The notes: generated by a model from the sequence alone, not told the origin. Shown: positions 1 to 14,000, counted from the first letter of the stretch. The stretch is DNA of 64,000 nucleotides from Elysia chlorotica (GCA_003991915.1 RQTK01000049.1:732500-796499), one strand, 5' to 3'. Translations and numbers: made by a program.

Positions 1-351
1 GGGAACAAAGCCAAGGCAAGAATTATCATTACATTGCTCTTTGACAAAGCAACCATGCAATTACACAGTAAAGTCAAGCTGAATGTAATCTTTGTCTTTT
101 GATAATTATTTAAAAAGATGTTTTGTCTGCTTTGTCATTTTGATATGTTAAATGTACTTGTAACATTACAATTGCTATCATTATATCCCCATGTTCATTT
201 CATTTATATTAAGTCTTTAAAAAAATGTTTGTATATTTAGTTAGGGAGCAGAAAAAGTAATGCCGGTTGTAACCACATGTAATATCAAAGAGATACAATT
301 GATTTATTTTTCTTGAAAATTTAAAAAAAAAATAATGGGTTTTTTTCCCAG

Positions 352-416
352 GAGTTGAAAAGGGAGATAGAAGATGTTACAAATGAACTTGTTGGCATGG
401 ATATGGGCGATGAAAA
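352..416 (+). CDS. CYTH: Cytohesin exon: end of N-terminal coiled coil
   Basis: The exon follows a TTTTTTCCCAG acceptor and ends at a GTAAGT donor. It encodes [19 protein letters not shown] and a few more residues, matching the end of the heptad-rich coiled coil that in vertebrates mediates dimerisation and partner binding. It is 65 nt and ends in phase 2, so the next exon must supply one base to complete an Asn codon. Both copies of the following exon do that. Confidence 0.8.
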
Positions 417-2735
417 GTAAGTACATTATCATATATAAAAGATTATAACTATTACCAAAAAGGTTTGTATCTGTTTCCTGCAAATTGATCATTACCATTT
501 ACTGAGCCAATGAAGGACATTTTTCAGTTGAATGAGGACGAAAAAGTTGACTTGGTTACTTCAACAAATTTTTTTGAATCTTCATTGGTAATCTGTAATT
601 TTTCAAAGGCTGGGCCCGTATGCAACTCTACATTATCTTACTAAGTTTTATCATAAGAAGCTCTCAGCGCGCTAAGTTTGATGCAACCTGTACCTTCACT
701 TACTATGTCGTCTTAAACCCTGTTGTACAGCCGTTAAGACTAAAGCATAGCCAATCAGCTTGTTTTATAGCTCAGCACGCCATAAAAGCAACAAACAACA
801 CGCCGATTCTTCCGCCATCTTGAAAAACCCTCTGCTTAATTTTTCAAATAAGCCTAATAAAACAATAAAGCGATAAGTTTACATACAACATACATTTTTA
901 GTCTCTATGAAACTTATTTGAGGAAAACATGTTGGGAAAGGGGAGTAGGTGATCTCAATAAGTCTCGTGGATGCTTTTGTCGAACGTTTTTCTTGTAGTT
1001 GGTGTGCTTTATAACCGATATCATACTGTTTGCTGGTTGTTGTTGTTGTTTTATATATATAAAAAAGAAAACTGGGAGATATAATTTCCATATTTTTTTA
1101 TATACTTTTAAATAATTCCTTAATGGCATGGAGTACTTAATATAGTAAGCTATGCTCAACAGTCAATGCGTTTTTTTTTTTTTATTTATGTCATTTCAAT
1201 ATCTTCCAAAATAATGTTAGGATACATTTTGGAGAATCCAAGATTAGCTCCCTTTGAAACCCTCACCAAGTCACCTTAAAGCGCTTTTTTATCTATTGTA
1301 GAGGAGGAGACATTCCAGGGATAAATAACAATTAAAAAACATCTTTTAAGATGTTCTTTTTTTCCTTTCTGATGTCTGAAGTGCAGTAAAGACTTGCTAT
1401 TACCTTTTTTTTTATTGTTGCGCCTACTTTCAACTTCAATATGCTATTAGTTATAATTATTGTAATCCAGTTACAGCAAGCATGTCGGCTATTTGTACTT
1501 CAACAAAAAGTTTTACACCTGTTTCTGATTGTAACCGACACTTGTGTCACTGCCCACATCTCTGGGCTGTTGCTGTTTTGTTTTTCCTCAGCATTGGTTG
1601 TATCGGTGTCTTTTTGTACTTGCGTTTTATCTTATCCTACTCCCCTGAAGACATCTGCCTCCATCTTAAACACTTGACTTGCGAGCTAGCTCTATGAATG
1701 ACTGGACCATCAGCGACAGTTTTCTGTCTGCTCTCAACACCTCTCTTCCCCATAACAGCTATATTGCCGTTTCACAGCTTTCGTTTTTCCCGGCAATGGT
1801 TACAGAGAATGGAGAACTTTGATAATTAGGTTACAATCTCCATCTAGTCCTCTACTCCAAACTCCCACACACGGAGCGACTAGTGTTACTGTTAGGTGTG
1901 CGGTTAGCTAGCCCGTGTGTGAGTAGATTTCTAGTCCCTAGGCCCAACTCAGTGAAGGGTAAAGCCTGGGGATGTCCCACGCAGCACGTCTGCTTGAACC
2001 ACTGAATTAGCCCGTCCCGGCCTGAACGCCTTAGTGAACTGTTCGGTGTGGAGTTGTGGGCCCAGCGGTTCGGTGAGTCTCTCGGTTCCAGAGCTCAACC
2101 TGGAACAGTCGGTGGCAGCAGGAGGAGGAGGAGGAGGAGGAGGAGGAGAGTTCGGTACTCACCCTTAGTTTCAGCCTCTCCTGCCTCCCTATCTCAGTAT
2201 CTGAATGTTCCAGCCATTGTGTAGCATAGCAATGCTTTATGGTATTCTAGCCATAGCAATAATATACACGTAGAGAGAAGTGTTGGTGAACTAGGGGGAA
2301 AATGGTTGTGCCTTAATTAACTTATTGCGCCTAGTGTGCCAGGGATCCATTTTTCCAACAGTGAACTGTCGTGTCGCTTAAAGTGGTTTTTTTTTTTGTT
2401 TGTTTTGTTTTTGTTTTTTATTCCATTTGAAAGGAGATTATGGCGTGGCTTTTCTCCTGGATTTCCTTTGTCTAATTATGCTTCAGTGAACGTTCAAACT
2501 ATCACAAACTGGTGGTACAGAACTACTTCGGCAGTTGGTGTGTGTATTAATAATGTTACCCCTAGGAACCGTGGCATTTTACGTAAATTGCCTGTCATTA
2601 CACTCATTACCGTTTTTGTTATGAGCATACTCATTCTTCTTGCCCCCCCCCCCCCACTCCCCCCCCTCCTCCCTCTTTTTTGTCTAATTTTCTTCCTCCT
2701 TTCCCCCCCCCCCCCTCTCTCTCTGTCCTCCCCTC

Positions 2736-2805
<70 letters not shown>

Positions 2806-2842
2806 CTCCCCTCTCTGTCTCTCTCTCTCTCTCCCTCTCTCT

Positions 2843-2891
<49 letters not shown>

Positions 2892-3028
2892 TTTTTTAAA
2901 ATGTATATCTCCTCCCTTCCTCTATCCTTTTGTCTATCTATGAATCTCTTCCTCTCAGACATTATTTCACTCACTATGCATTTACCAATCTCCAACTCTC
3001 TTTGTATCTCTTCTCTCTCTCCCTCTCA

Positions 3029-3068
<40 letters not shown>

Positions 3069-6000
3069 TTTTTTTAATATATATTTATATCCCCTCCCTT
3101 CCTCTACCCTTTTGTTTATCTATGTATCTCTTCCTCTCAGACATTACTTCACTCACTATGCCTTTACCAATCTCCAACTCTCTTTGTATCTCTTCCACCC
3201 TCTCTCTCCCTCTCACACACTATCTCTCTCTCCATTTCTTACTCTCTGCCCCCCCTTCTTCCCCCCCTTTCTTATCATCACGCGCTGGGTATAGTTTGTT
3301 GGGTTAACATGTAGAGTGTGTTTGGGAAACCTGATGATTTTATTGTGCTCAGCCAGACACAGACAGTAGACACGCGAGACGCCACCATAATTGCACTGTG
3401 CTGATGCGTCTAGCTTCCTCTCAGTCTCTGTTTTCAAGGCCAACATTATGTTAACATTCACCTATTTTATCCAAACAATTTCCAACGTTTTAAGCTAAAG
3501 GCAAGGCGATGACAGCCCGGCCAAAACGCATACCGTATTAATTTGTTAGTTTCTGGGCGTAAACTGTCGAATGAAGCACATTAATAATAAAGCTTTAGCG
3601 AAGCTCTTACGACTTATCAGCTTTCCTCGTGAACTAATCAACTATGTCAAACATAATTCTAACTCCAGCCGCTACCCCCACCCTCCCCCTTATTTCTAGA
3701 TTGTCTAACAATCACTGCCAACTATTTCGCACATTAAAAAGAGGATGGGATTTTCCACGTAAGTCTCTGCACAAGATTTGCGCGACAGTGGATGGGGTTT
3801 CAATGGTCAACGATTTTGCTTATGTTTTTTTCATGGTTTATTACTTACTAAATTTAGTGTCGAAGGGTGGGTTCGTATTTTCCAACTTGCGTGGTTGTAA
3901 TGTTTTACTAAATTGTAACCATCGTGCTAGGATCACCTTTATGGTTGTAGTCGGCGATCCCCCACGAGCTTCCCCATCCTCTATATAATTGTTATAATTA
4001 TTGGCCTATTTGTCATTCAGCGATGTCGTATGAAGCTTAGAAGACTGGTTTGGTTTAGCTGAAATGGGTGAGATTCTAATCAGCTGATAATGATTGAAGC
4101 TGTAGCGTGTGTTCAGTATAGCGATCTCTTGATTTGTGTGCATTGCGCCTGTCCAATTTATAGACTATTATGTTTGTCCTGTTATACTGGAAAAGAAATA
4201 TATAAGGTCATACATGTGCTGCAACTTTTGGGTGGAAGTGCATTAAGTTTTTAATGGGGGAGAAGAATTGATTTATCCAACGTGTAATTCTCTTAGCTCG
4301 GTGTTTGAACCGTGTGATTCTAAAGTACTTTTTTGTATATTAATGGGCGGTAAATGGTAAACAGATTCCAACGTAATTTTACCCTTTTTAGACATCCGAA
4401 TTATCTCTCAATTTGTTTCTTCGTGGCGATAACGATACAGAGGCTGTGTACAGATGTGTGCAATGTTGAGAACTAAAAGGTTTAGGTTTTTTAAAAGCTA
4501 AGGCGAGAATTTGCCAGGTAAAACAAACAAACAACAACAACGATAAACAGTTATGATGTGTTCACTTTGTGTCCCGTTCTGTGGATATTTGGGCTGACAC
4601 TAGTGGTGTGGCCTGGAGTACTAGTACTACTGCTGACAAGATGAGAGCGGCACTAAATATCCTATCCTCACCAGACGATCATGAGTGCGTGGACTGGCAG
4701 CCATGAGGTAATCATGTTGCGCCCTGGAAAATTGTCCTTTTTATTTTTAGATTTCAAAGAAATTTGAAATAGTATGACGGGAGTTTCTTAATGTCCATTG
4801 TTAGCTACTAGGCGCAACTAGGCGTACTCGTGGACAGGTCTAAGGCTCATGTCTGACAGTTATAGCTCCTGGGAGCATACCAGGATTTCTGTCTCAGTCG
4901 ATCACATTATACAGACAACGACCAAACCAGGGGAGAAAGGCAGTCTGCTCTGGATTCGGACTTACTTATGTCTGTACTGATTGAGTTACCTCGTTCTCAG
5001 TGGTTTTTGTTTTGTTGTGCTGTGTTAAAACAATTACTACATAAAAGAGTTGAAGCTCTGAAAAGTTTGTGCTTTAAAAAATCTGTGCCGATATCAGAAA
5101 AGTAGATAAAGAAACAATAAAAAAAACAACAACCTAGTGCACGTTGAATCTGTTAGGATGTCATGGTGTAAATCTGTCTGTTTGCATATATAGTAAATTA
5201 CATTTTTCAGTCAGGTTCTTCTCCACCCACTTCGCCCCTCCCCCCATCTTTTTGCAAAGGAATTTTTCGCCATGTACATGTATCAATTAACAACTCTCTT
5301 AACAACATCCACTTGTTTGGACCACGCCATTACCGAGGGTTATAAATATCATCTTGTAAGGCCGTTTAGATAAGATCTGTCCCAGGTTGGTAAATTATGG
5401 CCGGGTCTAGATATGAACCGTCAGTGTTGTAGATAATGTTGCAAGCCCGCGGGCATCTCTAACCGGAAGCGGGAGCTTTATTGACAGCAGGTGTCTCCGG
5501 GTCGGATCCTTGCCTGCCCGTGTATGTCTCAAGCCTGTATGGAGTTATCCTGTGCTTTTATAAATGTAGAGCTGCAACACTGGTGCAATGCTCTTTCCTG
5601 CTTCTTCTCTCACCCTCTCTATCTTTGTATCTAACAAGACCCCCGTTGAACTACATGTACATCTACTCAAAATAGAAATGTGCTGAAGACAGAGAAGGGG
5701 GGGTAAAGGAAGAAAAAGAGGGAGGGAAAGGGGGGGGGGGGGCAAAGAGAGATAGAGTAAGGATACGAACTTTGACAAACAAACAAATATTGCAATGCTT
5801 TCTTTGTGATTCTGGAGGCACCTGCATAATTTAACCCGCCATTTACGGTACAATAATTATTTATGACAATATTTTTTAACATGTGATATTTCTTGCTATC
5901 CCCCAGCAAACCAGATCCGAAGGCTAAACAGGCCAGGCATATTTCCATAGGACGCAAAAAGTTCAATATGGACCCCAAGAAGGTAATCTATCTCATTATA

Positions 6001-6205
6001 TAATTATTCTTTTGTTTTGTTGCACATGTTATGATTGTTATCAGACACTTTAAAAAATTATTTGTGGTTTTTCACCATGTTCTCTTTGTTTTCAATATTG
6101 GTTATACATATTTTCTGTTCTCACCTCTGCTCGTTTCGTTTTTATATCCTATTATGATTATTCCCTCTGATGCGATAAAATACTTTTTGTCTCTTATGCT
6201 ACACA

Positions 6206-6251
<46 letters not shown>

Positions 6252-6561
6252 GCAAACCAGATCCGAAGGCTAAACAGGCCAGGCATATTTCCATAGGACG
6301 CAAAAAGTTCAATATGGACCCCAAGAAGGTAATCTATCTCATTCTATAATTAATTATTCTTTTGTTTTGCTGTACATTTTATCAGACACTTTACACAATT
6401 ATGCGTGGTTTTTCACCACGTTCTCTTTGTTTTCAATGTTGGCTATACATATTTTCTGTTCTCACCTCTGCTCGTTTCGTTTTTATTTATATCCTATTAT
6501 GATTATTCCCTCTGATGCGATAAAATACTTTTTGTCTCTTAAACTACTACTACTACTACTA

Positions 6562-6606
<45 letters not shown>

Positions 6607-7937
6607 GCCTTTTTCGTTCACGTTTTTCGTCAGCATTGTATTTTCCTCCCGAGTTGAAACGCTGTGACGTAAAGATTGTTTTTTGTTTTTGTTTTTTTAA
6701 TAATGTTAAGTGTGTGTGTGTTAGTTTTAGACACCGTGCTCCTCCATGCCCTAGGCTGGCGTGAGCGTGAGTACACGGCCTGGTGGTACATGTAGCGGGT
6801 CATGCTCGCGCCTGGAACACAGGCTTAATCATTCAGGAGGCCTGGGATACCAACAGCCTGCTCGAGGTAGATTCCTTTTGACGACCTCACGTGACCCGAG
6901 TGATCATACGTTCGTCTGTTTTTTTCACTTCTTAATATCCTCTTTCTCTTTTTGTTCCTACTGGTCTTCCATCACATTTTTGTAGTTGCGGTTAATTTGG
7001 TTGTTGTTTTCTTGTTATTGTTGTTCTTATGGTTCTTCCACTTCATCTTCGTTTGCCGTTGTTGATATTTTTGTTCATTCGTTGCATCGAATGTGAGCGA
7101 GGTACAATAAATAATATTGCTATTTCATTGGGCACTCTCTGATAAGTACATGTACATATAATTGTTCCGTTGGCTGACTCCAAGCATGATTGATTTTGTG
7201 GCTTCTCGAAAATATCAGTTGTTCTTTTTATTTATTTATCTTTAATAACATTTGCACGGTTTTTCTCCCCACAACATTGCCCTGTTTGTGTTGATGGTGC
7301 GACCATCATAAGTACATGTACCAACTACGTACCAACCACAGTTAGCCCGTCCATCAGAAGTACGTAGACGGCACCAAAAAAAAAAAAAAAACTTCTCAAA
7401 TCCATGTAAAAACTAAATTTTGCATTTTAAAATCTTAGGCGACATAAACACAAACACATTTTTTTTTCAATTAAGCGAGGATACATTCATAAACGGGGCA
7501 AATTTTCGAAAAATCCAGATAATGCGGAGCGCTTGGACAGATTCTCCTCCGTCCTCGGCTAACCGAACATCAGCCATTGGGAAAGAAGGAAGAAAAATAC
7601 TTTTAGGTCAGAATGGCTGAAAAAATGATGCCAATACCGCTCTCCCAAAACAGAATTTTTCCACACAATTCCCCACTCTTCCTTTTTTCCATATAATGTG
7701 TAAGATATCAGTTTTTCTGCGTCGTAGCCATTTCCATTTTGTAATAACTATATGGTTATTTAGTGATTTAGCTTTAAATGCCTATACTTGTTGAGCATCA
7801 ACATAACATAATTGATAGCGACTTCCCGCATTAAAGTGCAGTGAACTCTTTACGTCCACTATTCTTCTCGCGCAGTCAGTGTTTTCAACTATACTGACTT
7901 CTTGGGTCCCGTGATTTTCAACTTTTATTCTGTCCAT

Positions 7938-8018
<81 letters not shown>

Positions 8019-11000
8019 CATGTTGAAGCCTTCGCCGTTCTTACAACAGAAAACAACTAACAAAACATGTTTAAAGAATTACGGCGCCCATGGAGCCAGT
8101 GCTAATTAAGATAAACCCAGATGGGTTAGATTGAGTTTAGATGCCATTATCCTCCTAGCTGGCTCTGGGCAGCTCAGAGATAAGGATTGTGGATGGACAC
8201 AGCGTGTTCTCATTAATTCTGCCCGCCTGTGCCGAGTCTGCCCAATGCTCACGTCTCGTGCCCCCAGCCGTTCAGTTTGAGACGCCCCAGCTCCCCGGCT
8301 CTCCAGGTTTCAATGTTTGTGTGAGAGGCTGAGAGAGAATGGTAAGAACGGTCACTCTGCCAGAAAACACTCAACAGTTTATCACCGTGTTAGACGAAAC
8401 TAGGCCTACCCAAACAGTGAAACAGTGTAGTTGTTATAGTTACTCTAGCTCTAGCCAGACAAGTTGTAAAGTGCGCGGAAACTCGTGAGTGGTAGAGGCT
8501 ATTTTCGCACAGCACTTACGTTACTGTGGCAGGTTATCTTTAGGTGTATCTGATGAAAAAGAAAAGAAAAGTAAAAAAAAGAAAATTAAGCAAATTAAAA
8601 AAAAAAAAAAAAAAAAAACAAAAAAAACATAACACAAAAACAAAACCCAAAGAAAACTTAAGCAAATTCAACGAAAACAACAAATGAAAAAAAAATGTTC
8701 ATCAGCTAATCTCTACCTCTCTCCAACCCTTTTGGATTTTTTTAGAGAGAAAGATAGAGAGAGGGGGGGGGGTATACATATCAGATCGCCGGGGACAGAC
8801 TATAATGATGGTTTTCGTATTGCACTGCCTATCCCTATGTTTTAACTTGCGATCTTAATAAACATGCACATAGACCTGAGTCTGACCATTTTACGTGCTG
8901 ACACTGGGACTGAACTCTTACCTCAGTTGATGATATTTACGTGCTGACACTGAGACTGAACTCTTACCTCAGTTGATGATATTTACGTGCTGACACTGAG
9001 ACTGAACTCTTACCTCAGTTGATGATATTTACGTGCTGACACTGGGACTGAACTCTTACCTCAGTTGATGATATTTACGTGCTGACACTGAACTCTTACC
9101 TCAGTTGATGATATTTACGTGCTGACACTGGGACTGAACTCTTACCTCAGTTGGTGATATTTACGTGCTAACACTGAACTCTTACCTCAGTTGATGATAT
9201 TTACGTGCTGACACTGAGACTGTACTCTTACCTCAGTTGATGATATTTACGTGCTGACACTGAACTCTTACCTCAGTTGATGATATTTACGTGCTGACAC
9301 TGGGACTGAACTCTTACCTCAGTTGATATTATACTGACACTGACCCAACCAGTAGGGAACAAAGAGCGACAAGTGAATTTTCCAGATGGTCACTCCAACG
9401 GTCTTGTCTCTCCGCAGGGCATTGAGTTCCTCATTGAGCATGATCTGCTGCAGCACACGCCCGAGGACGTGGCCAGGTTCCTGTTCCAGGGAGAGGGGCT
9501 CAACAAGACCGCCATAGGGGACTACCTGGGGGAGAGGTCGGTCACCTCTTTCATTCTGAGAACACTTTATAGTAATTCAGATATGGCTTAAAGCTATGCC
9601 AATTGTAGTGCACATGATTTGCTTTTGAAGGATCATTGATTTTAATTTGTGACTTTTACAAGTTTTAGATAATTTTTAAGTGCATGGAGGAATACAGTCG
9701 GTGACTTAATTCCTTTTGTAATAGAGTAGTGAGTATCGAAGCAATCTATTTCTTCAAAATTACAATATTTAAGCATTTACAATAGATCTTGTATGATGAA
9801 TTATATATTTTTGCAATGCATCATCTAGTAATAACATTTTTTTAAAGAATCCGTTTAAAGACAATGTAAAAGCAAAATATGTCTGCTTATGGAAGGTTTG
9901 GTAGTTTAACAAGTCACTTAATGGAAATCATATTCAACATTGGAGATTTGTAACAAATCAAAATATGCCTGCTTGTGGAAGGTTAGGTATTTTAAGAAGT
10001 CACTAAATGGAAATCAGATTCAACACTGAAGATTTGTAACATTGCGTAAATTGATCCTCAGACATGACTTCAACATGGATGTGCTGAGGGCTTTTGTAAA
10101 CCTCCACGAGTTTGGTGATATGATCCTGGTGCAGGCCCTCAGGTATGCTCCGTAGTATGCTTCATAATTTCTTTAGGAAAGTTAATGAAACCTACAGTTC
10201 TAGCCTTTGGGCTTGCTTCAGTCAGATAAGCTCTAAAGAAGTAATTATCTTTATTTTTAATATTTCTCCTTTTTATACTGTTGGTTTAGTGACTTATAGG
10301 CATGCAACTAACTTCCATATAATGAATAGAAAATGTAAGAAAGTGAAAAATGGAAAAGTTGTGCAAGCAAGGAAATAGTGTATCCTCAGTGCATTTTTAT
10401 GTTGTTTTTTCCTGTTCAGGCAATTCCTGTGGAGCTTTCGCTTGCCAGGTGAAGCTCAGAAGATTGACCGCATGATGGAGTGTTTTGCTGAGCGCTATTG
10501 CTTCCTCAACCCTGGAATGTTTGTAAATACAGGTGAGCAATTTAACTTGGTATTTTTTTTTCTTTTTAAAGCAGAAATTATGTCATTTCATTTTGGCTTT
10601 GTTTTAAAACAAGCCTCTCAAAATGTGAGAAAAATATCTAGCCCTTTTTTGTTTTCTTTTCATCTTTTCTTCCTTATTTGTTTTGAGCAAAATTTATTGT
10701 TTAATGGTAGCATATGATAAAGTAGAATCCACTAAAATCAGTTTTTCACTTACTGAGAAATTCATTGTTGAAAAATTAATTGTGTATTATATCACAGTCA
10801 ATAACTTTTGTGATGATTGTGTTTCAGACACGTGCTATGTGTTGTCCTTTGCCATCATCATGCTCAACACAAGCCTGCACAATCCAAGCGTGAAGGACAA
10901 GCCCACAGTGGATCGCTTCATAGACATGAACCGGGGCATCAATGACGGGGGAAACCTCCCAGTCGAGCTGCTCACGGTGAGTCTGCTTGCATTTTGTCCA

Positions 11001-14000
11001 TCTAACCATGTGATAGGGTTACCCGCGTTATTTTGAATTTTGTATGCGAGAGCTTTAAAAGTGACATGTTGTTTTTTTTTCAATAGGGCAGTTATAAAAA
11101 AATTTTGATTGCCTATTTTGGTTACAATTTTCGATGCCAATGATTTTTATAAAGGAAAAAAAAATGAGCAAAACTATTTGCGCCTTATTTTAAATTTTTG
11201 TTTATATGGCTTGTGTGAGTGTCCCTAGATTTATGGTCTTTGAAGTGCTTCAGTAAATACTAAATAGGACAATATGATTGTTTAAGAATTGTTGAAAATA
11301 CGCTCAGAGAGTTGTTTCCTTTTTTGTCCTCTATGGGAGAGGGTGTTGAAACATCTTGTAGTTGAATCCTCTACACCACAGGTGATGGAGAGGTGGTAAA
11401 TACAGCAAACAATTTGATTTTGCTTAAATGTTTTCTATCTCTATGCTTCCTGGGTTGAATTGTTTTGCACTTATTATAATTCTCATTACTGATGTGATTT
11501 TTCTACAGAATCTATATGACAACATCAAAAAAGAGCCATTCAAGATCCCTGAGGATGACGGCAACGACTTGATGCACACTTTCTTCAACCCAATCAAAGA
11601 GGGTTGGCTCATGAAGCAGGGTAAGATCACCAGGCCTGGTACTTCAGTTAAACATGGGGCAGCGGTTGTGACTAACTGAATTTTAAATTGAACGACTTAA
11701 AAAAACACTTGCACCACCTTTAACAATTTCACAGTTCCAAATGTAATATTTTTCCTCCTTCCGGCACTACTCTCATTATCTACTTTGGCACCTGACTATA
11801 AAACAAAGGCTTAAAAGTACTTTAATGAAAATATGAATTTGAATATCCTCAAAACTTTGTTTTTCTTCAACCAGGTGGTCGAGTGAAGAGCTGGAAACGT
11901 CGCTGGTTTATCCTCAATGATAACTGTCTGTACTATTTCCAGTATACTACAGTAAGTGTCAATAATGACTGTCTGCACTTTTCTACTATTCAATAGTAGG
12001 AGACTTATTTCTGTGTTATATAAAGTAAATATGGAAGAAATACTTTTAGTGAAATAGTTCCTACCTGCGAAAAATAAATGATCTTTTGATGCCAGCCTTC
12101 CACCTAGTAATGGGTATGTAGAAAGCCGCATAAATCGGTATTGTATGCAGTTGTCTGTTGATGTAAGTACTCCAAATAGAATACACACTCAGACCTGCCT
12201 ACTTGTACCGATTAGATCGGTACATATGGATTTTCATCGCCAATCCCAATTTCCCCGAATCCTACCGGAATGTACCAGTTTTAATACTTCAGCAGCACAG
12301 TTGTTGATATTTTCGCTCATTAATATTTTTCGCTGTGAGGCTGACTCAGTTCACAGCTTATCAAGAGACCCAAGACTAGCCCAGTTCCGCGCATATTACA
12401 TTTGCCCGTCTTGTATTGCTTATTGCTCAAGTCTTTTGCATTATCACAGGCTCAATTATGTGTTTACAAGTAACATTATCATAGATCTTGTTATTATTTA
12501 TTGTGAAGATTTCTTTTATACCGTAGAAAAAGGCATAAATTGAATCTAAATATTCTAATTTTTTCCAGAGAGTGCAAATGTTAAAGCTTAATTACTAAGA
12601 CATATCATCACAGCGCTACAATTATGGCACATTGCAAGCGATGTATCCTTGTGAAAGTGAAAATGTTATCTAACTAAACTTATAGGTTTCAAATGCACTG
12701 ATAAGTTTTTGCCTTACCTTGTTAGAAACTTGTCTTCAACTCGAAGCAAAAATAAGTATAAAAAATACATTTTATTGATTATCTCCAAAGTAGCAAAAAT
12801 GGTTTATACTAAAACTGTAGCACATTTACGATATTAGGAATTCATGCCAAATTTTTACCACTGTTGTAACTTATATGAGCAAGCTTGTAACGGAAAGTAA
12901 TCTGGTTTTGACATATCAAATTTATGTATACGTTTACATGTATTCCCAGATTTCATGAAAGTTTTTGTTTCAGAATGGAAAACCCATACCCATTCTTTTA
13001 GCTTGACTTTTGACATTGATGCAAACATAGTATTATTAATTTAAAATATGCACTGCTGTCGCTGCCTTTTAAAAAAATTCTTTTTATTCAGAATTCAAAA
13101 ATCCAAATGTGGATCAGAAATGCTTAATTATCCTTAATAAGTTTTTGTAGTTGTTGTTTTCAAAGACTACAGATTTGATCATCTTGTGTTGATATAACTG
13201 GTGGAAAACTTTTTTCTTCTGAAATCAGGACAAAGAGCCCAAGGGAATCATCCCATTGGAAAACATCCAGGTCAGAGAAGTGCCCATTGAAAAGTCAAGG
13301 CCAAACTGTTTTGAACTCTTCTCTGCTGGAACACTAGACATAATCAAGGCTTGCAAGGTCGATTCTGATGGGAAAGTGGTAGAGGGTAAGTAAAAAAGCT
13401 TGTCAAACAGCGTTGGGGAGACTAAGAGGGTCCTATACAGTGGCAGGACCCCAGAGAGAGATACCCTGGACTTCTATTAATGTAATTTTTGTTTTCTATT
13501 GACACAAAATAAACCAGTACAGCACAAAGGCCGCTGCCAGCTTGGTCTGAGAGGTGTCCTTCAAAACTTAAGCTGTGTGCTCTACCAAGCGACAAGAGCG
13601 AAAGCAAAGCTGAGATAGTTTTGAATTTCTAGTTTTTAGTGTCTTAAACTTCTGTTGGTATACTCTGCCTTAGATCTCTCTTGATGTATTCCATCTTAAA
13701 TCGGTGTTGGTACTCGTTACAATGCTGGTAGAGTTAATGATTCATGACCACTGCATTTGAGCCCAAAAGTATTGAGAAAAAGTTGATTTATGAAACAGTC
13801 GAATTTTGAAAACAAACATTAAGTTCCTTATTAATTACATCGTCTTGGTTTATATGTAAGTTCCGCTTTCACGCCTACTTTATCTTATGTTTTTTAATCG
13901 CCCGAGCTTGAGCTAAGAGCTTTGAGAAAGTTTGGAGGAATTGTGATTTCTTAATTATTTGTTACTGTTTTTCAATGTTCCAAGCTGCATCTCCTCTTCT

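Larger units (their letters stand above)
417..5906 (+). other. Long cytohesin intron with low-complexity sequence
   Basis: No conserved exon was found. The stretch holds (GGA)n near 2122-2148, C/T-rich and (CT)n tracts at 2640-3260 and a SINE fragment near 4855-4960. A moderately GC-rich patch at about 1,850-2,165 contains a GTGAGT donor-like site near 2074 and might be an alternative first exon, but nothing proves it. Confidence 0.6.
5907..6602 (+). repeat. Tandem duplication of exon plus intron in cytohesin
   Basis: Unit 1 is about 5907-6250 and unit 2 about 6253-6602. Each consists of the 76-bp exon, about 215-225 bp of intron and a (CT)n run of roughly 40 bp. The exons are identical; the intron parts differ by about ten substitutions and several indels. 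The breakpoints coincide with the (CT)n tracts, which suggests unequal exchange or slippage at the microsatellite. Confidence 0.85.

Noticed and set aside
2336-2995. Long Ser-Leu and Arg-Glu frames on both strands
   Set aside because: They are products of (CT)n repeats; no start context, splice signal or conserved residue supports a gene.
3644-3988. 114-codon plus-strand frame
   Set aside because: Hydrophobic and without motifs, inside a long intron; no evidence of coding.
4681-4707. ATG exon (MSAWTGSHE) before a GTAATC donor as an alternative cytohesin start
   Set aside because: It ends in phase 0, but both copies of the next exon need phase 2; joining would give a stop after six codons.
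12145-12543. 132-codon frame in a cytohesin intron
   Set aside because: No recognisable domain, odd composition, and no splice or start support; likely chance in a decayed repeat. The small GTACCGAT/ATCGGTAC palindrome at 12205-12223 is also short enough to be chance.
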